DNA from: Centroberyx gerrardi
Taxonomy: Eukaryota; Chordata; Actinopteri; Beryciformes; Berycidae
Assembly: GCF_048128805.1 (NCBI RefSeq)
Contig: NC_136008.1
Location: 12,938,572 to 13,002,571 of the forward strand
Length of the DNA: 64,000 nt
Reading direction: 5' to 3'
Positions within the stretch are counted from its first letter, which is position 1; the number at the start of each line of letters is the position of its first letter. The position numbers were made by a program, and so were the translations under genes. Of this stretch, positions 9,740 through 21,700 are shown piece by piece. A model generated the notes under the pieces. It worked only from the letters and a program-made list of their open reading frames with translations. It did not search any database and was not told the origin of the DNA.

Positions 9740-12700
9740 AAAATTAAAGTAGGATGTTATTACTTATTTATTACTTTACAGTCTTTAAATATTTCATTAC
9801 TTTTATTTAGTGGGGGTTGTTAAGTCGTCCCTCTTGGTAAGCGAGAATCCAATTCCCTGCTGGCCGGGGAGACGCTGGCTGCTGTGATAACGTTCCACGC
9901 CGGCCTATGAAAGGCTGATCTGATTTCTGCAGATGGAGCAGCAAAGTCAGGCTCCGTACCCTGTAACAGGTTCCAGATTTTGTCATGGTCACACAATGTC
10001 CAAATCTAATGCTCCATGATTTCAAGGGGTAGACCATATTGGTTCAATGTGTGGTGTCAGATCTCTGCAGTGTTCAGGGGCCGACATCAGAGAAAGAAGA
10101 GAAAGGTTTTGGAAGACTGTGTTCACAAAAAAACAGACACAAACACTTGCACATGCGTATAATGCTCAACCACAAAGTGTACACAGGCAAACAGATCTTG
10201 TTATGCAAAGAATACAGAGGAAGGACAAAAGGGCCCATAGACCCTAACATAAAGACTAATTGAGTTATTTTTGGAGTTGGCAATTCAAACAATTGAGTCT
10301 TATTTAAATCTCATTCAAAAGGCAGACGAAGGCAGATGAATCATGTTTCGAATATACTTTTTGCAAAAAGGACAAGAGGGACGACCAGAGGAATATCAGC
10401 CAGGATAACCATGCTAAATCATACTGCAGTCACACACAGTACAAACACTGGCTTGGTATCGGGGAAATGGAGAAAGTGACGGGCAGCTGTAAACACAGAC
10501 AGGCATGGGGGGGATCAATAACTCATCGTAAGTTGCGAATCAGCCCGGTCCAACAACCGTTTGTCACACACAAGAAAACGTCCGCCCATTTAATCAACGC
10601 TGCGATACTCGGGACGGTCAACCGGTGGGCAATTTGTCAGTCAGTTTGCTAAGAAATGGAGTAAGCTAATTAACAAAATGAATGAAGAAAGCAAGGACAG
10701 CCGGGGAGAGGTTAGGGAGCCGTTAGCGATGTGTCGGGTATTAATTTGTCATACTGTGACTGTCCACTGATTGGACTTGTTACAACCTCTCCATCTGGGC
10801 GTGCTGCATAAATAGATGAAGATATATAGAATAATAAAGACTGTTTTTTCAACGGAGTGAGAGCGTGATCTCAAGCTTCATCGTGTTTTTACATTCTTAA
10901 CCTCTGTGAACTCCCAGTGGTACAAAGACACCTCAGGGACCGTTTGGCCTCACGATATCTTGACACTTGAGATGCAGCAGTGCACAGAATGCAATAAGTG
11001 GCAGACATCATTTCTATTTGACAAGCATACACTTACTGTATATAAGTTAGTACAATAAATTGATTCCAATATAATCCGTTCATTGTCATGGTCATGTTCC
11101 ATTAACTGGAGGCCACTGTGATCTCCATAATGCAGTTCTGGATGGAGCAACATACAGGAACGTTTCCCCTTTTAATGAATGCAGCAATTATTAATTGAGG
11201 GAATTTATTGAGTGAATATGGTCATTAATGGCTAAACAAAGCAACCCTGGCCAGGTTTGGTGTGATCCAGGACTTATCACAGGAGCAAAAAAATGTTATT
11301 GATAAGAGTTATGAAAGAATAAGGGGAGAAGACATACAAGTGGAGAATTTTTCTCCAATAAATTGTTGTGCAAAAAAAGAAAAAGACTTACGTAATAAAC
11401 CAGCCTTCATAAGATAAAAGGGACACAAACGGTCATCGCCAGATTGGATAATAAAGACGGACTGGACATTTTGCATCAGTGTTCACCAGTCTCCAGGCAT
11501 CAGCTTAGGTTCAGTGACTACTGATCAAGGGAGGGTCATTTCACAACCTAACACACATGCAAATAATAAATAGAGGTAACTTAGGTTGACGCATAATATT
11601 AAAAAGACTGCTAATCTTGAAATGGCACTTCAGTTTATCACAATGGCTATTATGGACACTACAGACCACAGCGCTTGTATACAGCTGCGATCACTGAGCC
11701 AGTCCTCATTTTCACCATTTAGCAATTCTAAATAAATCTTTAGTAATTCATAATAACAGGACAGAAAAACGTATTCCCATATACAGAATTTGCCTGGGCT
11801 TTCTTCTAAAGACCTTCCATATTTGTATCCTAAAGCCTGAGGTAGATGGAGAAATACATTGCAGGTTAAAGTGCTAAAACAATGCTCATAGCTCAGGTAA
11901 ATATAATTAGAAATTATATAACCTGTCTACACAGATTGAGCTTGATGTGGTGTACTGACAAAGACAAATATACAGCACACTGCTTAGACCCTCATCTCTT
12001 TCCCCCTGCCACTTTTTTTCCATGTTTGCATGTTAGTTAAGCCATATCCCTTTCCAAACGTCTGGTCCATTACATATTATTATTCCCACAGTGCGTATAA
12101 TCTTTCTCCCTCCTTCTATGTAAATCTGAGACCAGGAGTCTACCTGATATCACTTTATTAAAACTGTTCTGCCCCCCGCCTTCCTCTCTCCTTCTCTCCA
12201 TCTCCATCTTAACCGCTCTAATGTAATACCTGTCCATCTCTTTGTACCAGGGAGCTTGGGCTTCTCATCTCTCATGCCTCTCCCCCCTCTCTCCTATTTT
12301 GGCATGCCTGTGCCAGGTATTTGTTCAAATTCCTCACACCCCGTGGGGATAGGTATGTTCCCCCCTTGCCCCTTCCCCCTCTCGTCTTTACTGCCTGTCT
12401 CTGTCTATCTTATGTACGCCAACACATGTATGAAGCAGCCAGCATGGACTCCCTACCACTAGCATGAGGCATACAGCCTACAGATTTTAGTGGCTAGTCA
12501 CCACTAAATCGTTTCCAAGTTGTTCAGCCTCTCGGAGCACAGAGTTGGCGAACCACAGCTGTGGGTTCCAGTTCTGCCTGGCCAAAAACAACTTGGTGGC
12601 TAACAAGCAATCCTAAGTTGCTTTTGATAACTGCTGAAAGACCCACTTATTCTGTGATGCTATCAGAGCTTAAAGTCGGGTCACTTATTAGTCTTACCAT

Positions 12701-13030
12701 TTGAACTTTTCTCTGACATGTAAAAATGTTGTTACAGTCAGTCAGTACTAAACTGGATAGTTAATCTCTTCTATAATTCAGACACCAAATCGCCATATAA
12801 AGTCCCTTGCGGGAGAGCAAGACGCCTTGTGTTTGAATATGAGTCGATGTGGTATTGACATTGGGTCGGAGTTGAAGTGCGTTAGTTATTGCAGTGCTTC
12901 ATGAAATGACAGCAAATAACAATGTTTCGCTGGTGTCTCAGCATGTCTGTCCGTCTGCCTTTCCCATGGAGACTCTAAGCTCTACTGAGTCATTCTGATT
13001 CTTACTGGAAGAAGCAACATACAGCTTTAC
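9740..13030. other. Unassigned intergenic stretch
   Basis: This is mixed AT-rich sequence with a few pyrimidine-rich tracts (12,000-12,400). No exon with familiar residues or paired splice sites was found. A possible further SINE-like fragment near 12,780-12,870 is too degraded to call. Confidence 0.45.
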
Positions 13031-13034
13031 ATTT

Positions 13035-13209
13035 ACACTCACGTTTTTTAAGGTTTCAAGCATAAACTCTTTTCCAGAGCAGCTTATAATAAGAGAGAGC
13101 AGGTCGGGGTTCAGTATCGTGTTCAAGGACACTTCGCCAGGACACATGGCTTTTGGGGTTTGTGGTTACAGGACAGTCTCTCTAACCACTAATTCACCTT
13201 ACCGCCCTC
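13035..13209 (-). mobile_element. tRNA-derived SINE (minus orientation)
   Basis: On the minus strand the sequence begins GGCGGTAAGGTGAATTAG, then TGGTTAGAGAGACTGTCC (A-box region). Further on come a GTCCTGGCGAAGTGTCCTTG block and a tail with AACCCCGACCTGCTCTC. This order is typical of the abundant fish SINEs that carry AGTGGTTAGAGAGAC and GTGTCCTTGAGCAAGACAC blocks. It is degenerate and has no coding role. Confidence 0.65.
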
Positions 13210-13926
13210 ATTTTGCTCTCTATGATTATAAAGAATTAATTGATTGAAAATTAAATAAACATGAGTCTTGATTCTACCAGGGAACCTTGGATTACCAGAG
13301 TCATTTTTACTAATGGGACCATCCAGGTCTTCTATAATCATCTATAATGGTGATGTTATTAAATTACTGTTATTAAGGACAATGCTCACCTAATTGATGC
13401 TCAATAATTTATTGCCTTTTCATTGCCAGGGATATCTGGATGATTAAATGCATAATTTTGTTTTTAGTGCCTTTGTCATTATGACTGTGAAGTTTCTGTT
13501 AACTTCACTAAGGAAGAATATCACAGGGTAAATGTTCTACCATGTGTTTTACAGTTTATGATCTTCACTACATTTTTTCTCTCTAAAGTCATCACATCAA
13601 AGTGCTTTAACAGTACTGTTAATGAATAAACCCATTCCCTGTCTTGGTGTCATACACTAAAGCACCCAGGTTAAATAAATAAATCTCAATGAATTGATAG
13701 CTTTCAAAATGTAGACCATAGTTGGCTATATCTGTGACTTATACAGCGACTGATTATTTGCCAGAATATGATGCCGCGATACCATTTATGGTCAGATGCT
13801 TGACTTTCATGGAGAATTGTTCCAGCGAGTTCATAGTGAGATTTATGCCTGGCTCAAAGGTATTGAACCCATTAGAGAGTCATCAAGCCAAGTTTGACAT
13901 TTCACAAGCGTGATCAAGCTTAAATT

Positions 13927-13950
13927 CCCCCCCCCCCCCCCCCCCCCCCC
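13927..13950. repeat. Poly(C) run, 24 bases
   Basis: An uninterrupted C homopolymer of 24 bases. It is one of several long G/C runs in the window. The true length is uncertain because such runs are prone to sequencing error. Confidence 0.85.
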
Positions 13951-13954
13951 AACT

Positions 13955-14470
13955 TGGCTATAAAATGAAATAATTCAAAGCACAGTCAGCACACACTATG
14001 AGGAACATCACTGGCATTTTTAAAATAACACTCAGCAAAGGCCTATAGGCTGCTGACATTGAGATGCATTTTCAGTCCTAATCCAGAGCAGTTGAAACAG
14101 TAATTAATTACCATAAAGTGCATGTCTGTGGGACTAAACTGGTTTGTCTATTACATTGCAACTCAAACTTTTCCCTAGCGACTCCCATTTAATAACATTT
14201 CTGTTGTCTGCCCCTGCTATAAATGTGGAGATAGCAGTGGAGGGTGAAATCTGAGATCAGAATAGTCATTCATATATATTCTCTTACTGTGCTACTTCTA
14301 ATGAATGAAATAAATAGGCTAGTGAAATTATCCCTCATTTGGCTGGGGATCCCCTGGACCGCAGTTTAAGAGCCACTAGTCTATTATTCAGCAATACCAC
14401 CACATAGGACATTTATCACTAAATAAATAGGTCAGAGATGCTATAATTGTGTAAATGTTCCGCATTGTGC
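13955..14470. other. Unassigned stretch
   Basis: Nothing recognisable was found before the CpG-containing segment that begins near 14,470. Confidence 0.45.
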
Positions 14471-14479
14471 AGGATAAGC

Positions 14480-14816
14480 CCCCTCCGCATCCCATCCCAC
14501 CCCCACCTCCCCCCTGCTCCGCTCTGCTCCTCTCCCGTCGACTCAGACACATCAAAGACTGAGCTGAGGAGACGGGAGGCGCACTGAGAGAGCAGGGGAG
14601 ATCAGCACAAAGTTTGGAGGAAGAATATCTCCGTACTTTCCAACTACCACCTTCTCCCGTTGAAGACAAACATAATCCTAATTTTGTTCCCAAAGAAGTG
14701 AGAGGGAATTCTACAGATGAACAAGAAAAGGAGATTTCGAAATGGAAACTGAATTTTATCATCAAACAAATCCATGGAATATTATGTTTTACAGCGACTG
14801 GAATTAAGTTTGTTTG
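14480..14816 (+). other. Candidate 5' non-coding exon upstream of the GPCR
   Basis: The segment starts in C-rich, moderately CpG-containing sequence and ends at TTTGTTTGAG followed by GTAGGC, a usable splice donor near 14,817. It contains short open frames but nothing recognisable as protein. The next coding sequence on this strand is the receptor at 16,642, and a TATTCAAATAG acceptor-like site near 16,574 could receive it. That would make this a 5' UTR exon of the receptor. The link is inferred from order and splice-site shape only. Confidence 0.3.
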
Positions 14817-14829
14817 AGGTAGGCTCAAG

Positions 14830-16570
14830 AAAAAAACGAATTAATCCTTGCGACTATATGCCTATTGTGTTGATTAGGCCTAGGACATTAATTTACAATT
14901 AGTCTTCTCTATTCTGTATTGGTTAAGGCCCAAACATATTTTGCGCTGGCACAAACATTTTTTTCAGGCGACATCTTAATACACAATACTAATCAATTAG
15001 AACTCAAATATACTGGGCGTAGCCAATGTTTTGTAGGCTATTAATGTAAGCCTAATTTTTTCCCCCAGTAGGCTACAAATAATTTTCACGTAGCCCATTG
15101 CACACACGATCGTGTAATGTGTCTTGTGTGTAACTGTGTGTTAACTTTTGGTTTGTATACCTACTGTATTTATAAAATAAATCTAAATATAGGCCATTAG
15201 CCTACTACATTGACATATTTGCGCCGCAATCCAAATAAAGAACTACAGAATAGATTATAGGTTAGTGAATTGGCCATTAAGGCAAATCAAAATAACTAAA
15301 AATAATGGAAACATTTTTCCCGCAAACACTGCCTGAATGAAAAGGCCGTGTGTCATGAAGATAACATAGCTGTTATTTAAAGGAACGCGTTAAGCGTACT
15401 GAGGCGCGCGGCACCGCGGGGGTCTGGCTGCTCCTCCACAGTTCAACAGTAGCTCTTAACCCCGGTGCCGCGCGGGTCACCATGTGTCATATAGGCCGTT
15501 TCTGTCTGGCACGTTTACCCCCTGTGTCTGCTTTGATGTCACTGCATATTACATTTCTCCAACAAATTACCAGAGGACTGTCAAGCACGACAACTGACAA
15601 ATAAAATGACACAAAATAACATCAATTTTGATTCTCTCTTCTCCTGGAGCAGCAGAACTATGTATTAGGATATATTAGGATATGATTGGCTAAAATTTCA
15701 GTAGCCTTTAAAATTAAAATTGCAAAAGACAAGCAGGGCTCAGTGACCTGCCGTGAGTCCTCACACATCCCGTACTGACTGTCCCGCTCCCGACAATTAA
15801 CAACCAGCGAGCCGGTGGAATTTCATGAACCGGTGAGGAAAATGTTCTGTAACGTTAGAAATGTGGTGACAGCGTGACGCTATGCGCTCCGGTCTCCACA
15901 TCCACAGGCCCGGTGCGCAAAACGCACGACAACACAAACCTGGACATCTAAACATCTAAAACCTGAGAGTTTATGACTTGTTTGCGTTCAACATCTGAAT
16001 AGGACAAATAGCTTTTTCGAGGCTTATCACACCTTTTCTTCTCCCGTGGAAGTGTTGCCCAACTGTTGACCTTAACAAGGAACAGGCCTTCAGGGGGTTT
16101 TGTCTAGATTTACAACCTTCTATTGGAGCCCTCCTACTCTGAAAATCCAATTATTTTACTAAAACCGTGACAGGCTCGCCTGGCTCCCTCAGAAACTATA
16201 AAACTGACAAGGCTATACCAACCAGTGCAGATTTGTGTAAAAACGTAAGCCATCTTGACATGATTTCCACTATAATACAGCTTCATCTATCTGGTGTCAT
16301 CATTCAAATGTCTAGATAAACCATCTTCCTGCTACAACATTATGCATTCATAGATCCAAACCAACTGTTGTCCTTAATCCTTGTGTTAAATAAATGAAAC
16401 TTCCAGAGACAACAGAATATAACAGAGAGGGAAATAGTTGGCAATGATTTAAACTGACAAATATCTTTTTGCTCTCCCACCTCTTTTTCCCCTTTGACCC
16501 AATCCACCCTGCCTCCCTTCCCTCTGTCTCTGCTCAAACTGCTTTTCTTACTTAACATCTCTTTATTCAA
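14830..16570. other. Presumed intron or 5' flank of the receptor gene
   Basis: AT-rich sequence with a CpG-rich island at about 15,380-15,480 that holds a GC-rich inverted repeat (listed separately). No coding exon was identified. Confidence 0.4.
15405..15474 (+). other. GC-rich stem-loop
   Basis: CGCGCGGCACCG at 15,405-15,416 is exactly complementary to CGGTGCCGCGCG at 15,463-15,474. The pairing continues inward with GGGG against CCC after one bulged base. The loop is about 38 nt. The size fits a structured 5' UTR element, a small hairpin RNA precursor or a DNA cruciform. It stands out because the surroundings are AT-rich. No known miRNA was recognised. Confidence 0.5.
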
Positions 16571-16641
16571 ATAGTTTCTTGCCTTTTAACATTCACTGGC
16601 TGTATTCCTTGTAACTTTAAAACCTTTTATAATTTCAAACC

Positions 16642-17775
16642 ATGGACCTCTCAGGCTCTCTGCCTCCACCCTCTCCATACACCTTCCCTTTCATCCCTAA
16701 TTTCTCTTTGCCCTCCTCCTCTCCCTCCATCTCGCCATCCCCGAGCCTGGCTTCCACCGCTCTGTTCTGCTCCCTGCTTTCCCTCCTCTCCCTGCTGGGA
16801 ATCACAGGGAACCTGTACACTCTGGGCCTCCTGCTGAGGCGCAGGAGAAGTAGGAGGAGACGTGGAGCAGGAGCGACCTGCTGCTTCGTAAGAATACCTG
16901 TACCATCCTGCCTCGCCAACTCCTCCCCTTCCTCCTCCCCCGTCTCCTCTTCCTCCTCCTCCCTTCACCTCCAGGTGCTGAGCCTCGCTCTTGCCGATCT
17001 GCTCTACCTTTTCACGGCTCCCTTCATTGTGTACGACAGCCTGGCGTCTGGCTGGGCCTTCGGGGAGCTGGGCTGCCGCCTCCTCCTGAGCCTGGACCTC
17101 CTCACCATGCACGCCTCCATCTTTACTCTCACTGCCATGAGTCTGGACCGCTACCGGGCCGTAGCCCATCCCCTCCACACCTCCTCCTCCAACTCCTCTG
17201 GCCTGCTGCGTGTGGGCCTGGCCTGGGGGCTGGCAGTGGCTCTCAGCCTGCCCATGATGATCACCCTGCACCTGGAGGACGGGGACAACCAGGAGGGCCA
17301 GCTGTGTGTGCCGGCATGGGACGAGCAGAGCTCCAAGGCTTATCTGAGTGTGCTGTTCTGCACCAGCATTCTCGGTCCCGGGCTGGCCATTGGAGCACTA
17401 TATGCAACTCTAGGCCGCCTTTACTGGGTGTCCCAGACCCGGCCAGCCTGGGCCAGCGGGGGCAGTACTGCTTGCCCTCCCCGAGCTCCCAAATCCAAAG
17501 TCCTGCTCCTCATCCTGGGTATTGTCCTGGCCTTTTGGGCCTGCTTCCTCCCTTTCTGGATCTGGCAGCTGCTGCCTCTGTACCAGCCTGACATGCTGCG
17601 GACAGTGCCGGTGGGGACACAGGTGACGGTGAACCGGATCCTCACAGGCCTGACCTATGGTAACTCTTGTGTGAATCCATTCTTCTATACACTATTGACT
17701 GGAAAACGAAGACGTAACCGCCAGACGCTGACGTCAGCAAACCAGCTCTGCCGCAAGAGCAGTCCACTGCAGTAG
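16642..17775 (+). CDS. uts2r: Urotensin II receptor-like G-protein-coupled receptor
   Basis: This 377-residue class A GPCR is predicted to bind urotensin II or its related peptide at the plasma membrane and signal through Gq. Visible marks are TM1 with GN (56-57), TM2 LALAD (115-119) and Cys145/Cys222 for the extracellular disulfide. The family-typical block LDLLTMHASIFTLTAMSLDRY spans 151-171. CFLPFW lies in TM6 (301-306) and LTYGNSCVNPFFY in TM7 (337-349). The TM3, TM6 and TM7 blocks closely match what I recall of human UTS2R. The start sits in a strong ACCATGG context. Intracellular loop 1 is odd: it is long, with polyarginine then a Ser/Pro-rich stretch (about 66-108), and part of it (16,888-16,974) has the form of an 87-nt in-frame intron. 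The N-terminus is Pro/Ser-rich, and no N-glycosylation sequon is visible before TM1. Fish carry several paralogues, and I cannot say which this is. Confidence 0.88.
   Translation: MDLSGSLPPPSPYTFPFIPNFSLPSSSPSISPSPSLASTALFCSLLSLLSLLGITGNLYTLGLLLRRRRSRRRRGAGATCCFVRIPVPSCLANSSPSSSPVSSSSSSLHLQVLSLALADLLYLFTAPFIVYDSLASGWAFGELGCRLLLSLDLLTMHASIFTLTAMSLDRYRAVAHPLHTSSSNSSGLLRVGLAWGLAVALSLPMMITLHLEDGDNQEGQLCVPAWDEQSSKAYLSVLFCTSILGPGLAIGALYATLGRLYWVSQTRPAWASGGSTACPPRAPKSKVLLLILGIVLAFWACFLPFWIWQLLPLYQPDMLRTVPVGTQVTVNRILTGLTYGNSCVNPFFYTLLTGKRRRNRQTLTSANQLCRKSSPLQ
16888..16974 (+). other. Possible in-frame mini-intron inside the receptor ORF
   Basis: GTAAGA at 16,888 is a good donor. A tract of almost pure C and T leads to CACCTCCAG at 16,966-16,974, a good acceptor. 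The interval is 87 nt, divisible by three, in phase 0 and free of stops. Removing it would join TGCTGCTTC to GTGCTGAGC and shorten the first intracellular loop by 29 residues, close to the length recalled for other urotensin receptors. Left in, the residues LHLQVLSLALAD also align well with TM2 of the family, so I cannot decide from sequence alone. Confidence 0.4.
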
Positions 17776-18751
17776 AGTGTATGTCCCTCTAACAATAGAG
17801 ACTATAATATGTGTTTGTGTGTGTATATATGTGTGTTTGTGTGTATGTGTGGAACGGTCCTCTATATGAATGGTGGATGTATTCCATAACAGGCACCAAA
17901 GACCATTGATTTAGCCTTAGCCTGCAGTCTAAGAGGAGCTGAGCAATAATAAATGATAGCACTTTGTATGTATTCTTTGTGAATGGACAATATTTCCTTT
18001 TAGGAGATTAAAGATAAATGCTATTTGGCTCTTTACCAGTGCAAAATGACAATCTCTGTAAGATCTGTCACCAAATTAATGCTTTATCTCCAATGTTTTT
18101 CAAATTATATTGGTCATATCAAATATAATTTCTTTAATTACTGTAGTAACAAAAAAAACATTACCACTTGGTTTTATAACAGTTTAATTATCTTATACTT
18201 TGTGACTATTGTAAAGTAATACAATGGCATTTTTTAGGCGAGTTGTTACTACAGTAATTACTTGTGTGAAGTCATGTCATTTACCCAGTAAAGTCAACAG
18301 ATTTGAAAACAGAGGGGACTGGTTTAGTTTGTAAAAAGAATTGATGTCCTGTAAGATAACTTGTGCTGTATAATATCAGAGAGCAGAGTTTACGTGGCAT
18401 CTTGAGCATGCACAAGCATTTCCAGCAAAATGATGATGCACTTCTGGCTGATTTTAGAGTATTATCAAAGAAAATATTTGTTTTTGAACAACTGGTTGTA
18501 ACTGGTCAGGACATAGTGACATTTTTGAGCAAATTGTTTGTTGACACAATGAATTATGTTTGAGCGGTTGAACAGTCCTTGCATTGCTTCCCTTGAACCC
18601 TGACACATTTAAAACAACTGACTTTTTATCACAACCTGCATGTTGGGTTTGAAAATGTTTTTGTTATGAATCATGCAATGCTTTGCATGGCCTTAAAAAG
18701 TTTATTCTAACTGATGTTTATGATATTGCATAATATATAGCCTTGAATAAA
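17776..18751 (+). other. 3' UTR of the urotensin receptor gene
   Basis: The stop codon is followed by AT-rich sequence with no exon signals. AATAAA signals occur at 17,948-17,953 and 18,746-18,751; the second is followed by GT-rich sequence, which suits a distal cleavage site. Both may be used. Confidence 0.5.
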
Positions 18752-18779
18752 GAGTATGCTTCACTCTGTGTCATGGGCT

Positions 18780-21700
18780 CTATAGCTAGAGGAGAAGATG
18801 GGGAAATGTCTTTTCTTGACCCTGCAAAAAAACACAACATAACTAAAAATTACACGTATTATGGTGTTTAAGACCATAACAGATGGGAAAAGGGGGGAAA
18901 GACTGAGCTTGACAGAAAGGGGAGAAACAGTGGTGCAGTGAGATTCGGCCAGTGGGAATTAGCCAGATAAAGTTGGTGATCCAGAGGTAAAAAGCAACAG
19001 GAGAGAAAGAAGAAGACTAAAAAGCAGATGGTGATAGGTAAGCCTAAACCCAAGACAAGTGCCGAAAAGAAGACGTGAGAGAGAAAGAGAAGTGCTGAGT
19101 GGAAGAAAATCCTTGAGTTTGCGTTCATACTTTTTGTTTGTGTGTCTGTGTCAGCATGTCTGCGACTCTAGAAGGTCTTCCCCGTCCTTGTGTATACTGG
19201 CTGTCCGGTGTTTCTGTGTCTCCCTGTAGCACGGGCCTGTCTCCGTCTGTCTGACTCAAAGGCTGCACTGTACTGTATCGCAAACCCTGCTGCTCTTTGA
19301 CGCAGATGAGCAAATATTGTTGTTTGACAGAGAGGAGTGAGGTTGGGGATGGGATGATGGGACAAAGGGGTGTGGGGGGGCATTGCATGAGTGTGGAGCT
19401 TTGGTCAGAAAAATAGCGGGGGCGCATATAGGAGAAGGAGGACCAATGGTTTCGGCAGAGCGAGCAGGGTTGAGAAGAACTAGGAAACCGACAGAATGTA
19501 AACCAATAAAATAGAAAACTAGGCAAAAAGATATGCTAATGAATCATATCTTGTGAAAATCAATCAATCAATCAATCAATCAAAAACAATTCTACTATTA
19601 AGAGGTTCATGTTTAAAACCATGTTTAAAACTCCACTGAATCAATGTAACTTTTGAACAAAACATCTGTTCTTATGTATATATCAAAATAGTTGTTCACT
19701 TGGGCCTCCTGTTTACAGTGCACAAAAGGTCTGTGTGCTGATTAATGCAAACTTTCCTGAAAAATGCCCTATGCCCCCACAACAACAAAGAAATAGCACA
19801 CTTTATGGAAACGCTACACTCAGCAGCTTTATCCTTTTCTGAAAAGTTGCCCAATTGTGCCATAATACAACTTCTGGTACTTTTTGATTTACTTTTGGAT
19901 TTACAATGTGTTTAATGTATTTTCAGGTATATTGACACCCTATGGCATCCTTATACCTATACAAAATAAATCAAATATCTTTTGTCCCAATGTATAATGT
20001 AAAACACATGCCACATAAATGTATTAACTCCCATTAAGGCAAGAATGACATAGGACCCATATGTCAAAAACAGCAATATAGTCCTTGAAGGAAATAGACA
20101 AAACATCTGAATTAAATTCCAGATCTGCATGAGATTTTGGAAGAATAAGGGACATTGATCCACCAAGTTAAGTTTTTAATTTCATCACTGAATGTAAAAA
20201 ACCGTGTCTCCTATTGCATGTGAGTAATGGTGTTTTTCTTAGTCCACTCAAATCACATAGAGGGACCATTAACCTCTATTAACTGTGGTTAACTGTTTTC
20301 ATTTTGACATTTAATAACTTCTGTGTCTACAGTACATAATCCCCAGTACTCTGGTAATAAGTTGAGAAATTCCATGTTAAATGCAATGTAAAATGAGAAT
20401 TTGAATTACACGAGGAAAGCAAATGTGGGTTTTGGTTTATTTATTTGCACATAAAGTGCATACATGTAGGAAAATGAAATGAAAAGAAGACAAATCAAGG
20501 GCTTCAGGAGGAGCCAAGAAACCCTTTGGGGTTTTGCTGCATTGGTAACACCAACAGGTTGAAAGGACACAGACCTAAAGCGTTTGTCAAGGGAGCTTGT
20601 GGGTTTCTTTCTACTGTGGTGCCCATTATTTCTGAGGCTGTAGGGGCCTTCTGTAGTCTCTGCTGCCCACCATGTGTTTCCATTTACCTGGCCTGCCTAC
20701 CTCTGAGCAGAACGTTCCCACTGCAGTTATTATCCAGAGCTCTGTGCGGTCGCACCATGGGGGGCGCTTCTGTTGTGAAGCTAATGCAATAGCCATCCAC
20801 CTCTCGCAGACAACTGCTCTGAGGCACTCTCAGCACATTTGACTTGAATCTTTTGCAGACACTTTGGAAAGCATGAGCTCTCATATGGGACTTGGTGATT
20901 TTTGGACCCCTGGGCCATACTGAAATGACAGAAGATGGAGGGTGTAACTTATATAAAGATGAAACCTATCCAAAAAAGACACTTGGCCACGCTGTGGATA
21001 TTAAACCACAGAGAGTTGGTGCAATTTTGTGAGTCTGCATACTGGACAGGTTTTGGGTGTCTGTGTATTCTAAAACTCCATATATCAGATGATTAAGTTC
21101 TCCCTCAGGTCTGCTGGGATGACTGAGTGTTTGATAAACTTCAAATACGTTTTGTTTAGTCAACCCAACCAAATGGATGGAAAATATTGTCTCAGTCGGA
21201 GGGCTGGCCAATCCATAAACGGTTCGTTTATGTTGGTAGTTACCAGCGCTTGCTGACTTGCTCCAAACATAACTTTTGTCCTTCTGCTCCACAGAAACCT
21301 TTGATTTCTTCCTGAGGTGGCGGGCAGCGTCCTCCTCTTCTCTTGTCCACAGGGAGAACGAGAAGACAAATATTTTCTTTTGGGAGCATTGCTCTGTTTT
21401 ACCTGAGGATTTCATAAATCCAGCACATGTCCGTTTCCTGGAATCGCCAAGCGTCTTTCCATCCCAGCGCCCCTCGCCCCGCCTGTCAGGCCCTCCTCTT
21501 GACCAGTGTTTGAGGCTGGTGCAGGTGCCCCTCCCCTGGGCAGCCTGCTCAGGAAAGCACCCTGCTGTGCAGACGAGACTCGGCCGCAGCCCGGGCCAAA
21601 TTCACGCTGTGAGGTGTATAAGAGGCTCCCTTTCTCTCCAGACATACACAAAAAAGATTCCCTTAGCACTCCTCCTCCTTCCCTCCTCCAAAATTCAATC

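Noticed and set aside
16651-17271. Minus-strand open frames of up to 206 codons opposite the receptor gene
   Set aside because: They are complementary shadows of the GC-rich receptor coding strand. They show Gly/Arg/Glu low complexity and no conserved motif.
19125-19526. Minus-strand 133-codon frame
   Set aside because: It is low in complexity, with two overlapping frames and no family resemblance. It is probably chance.
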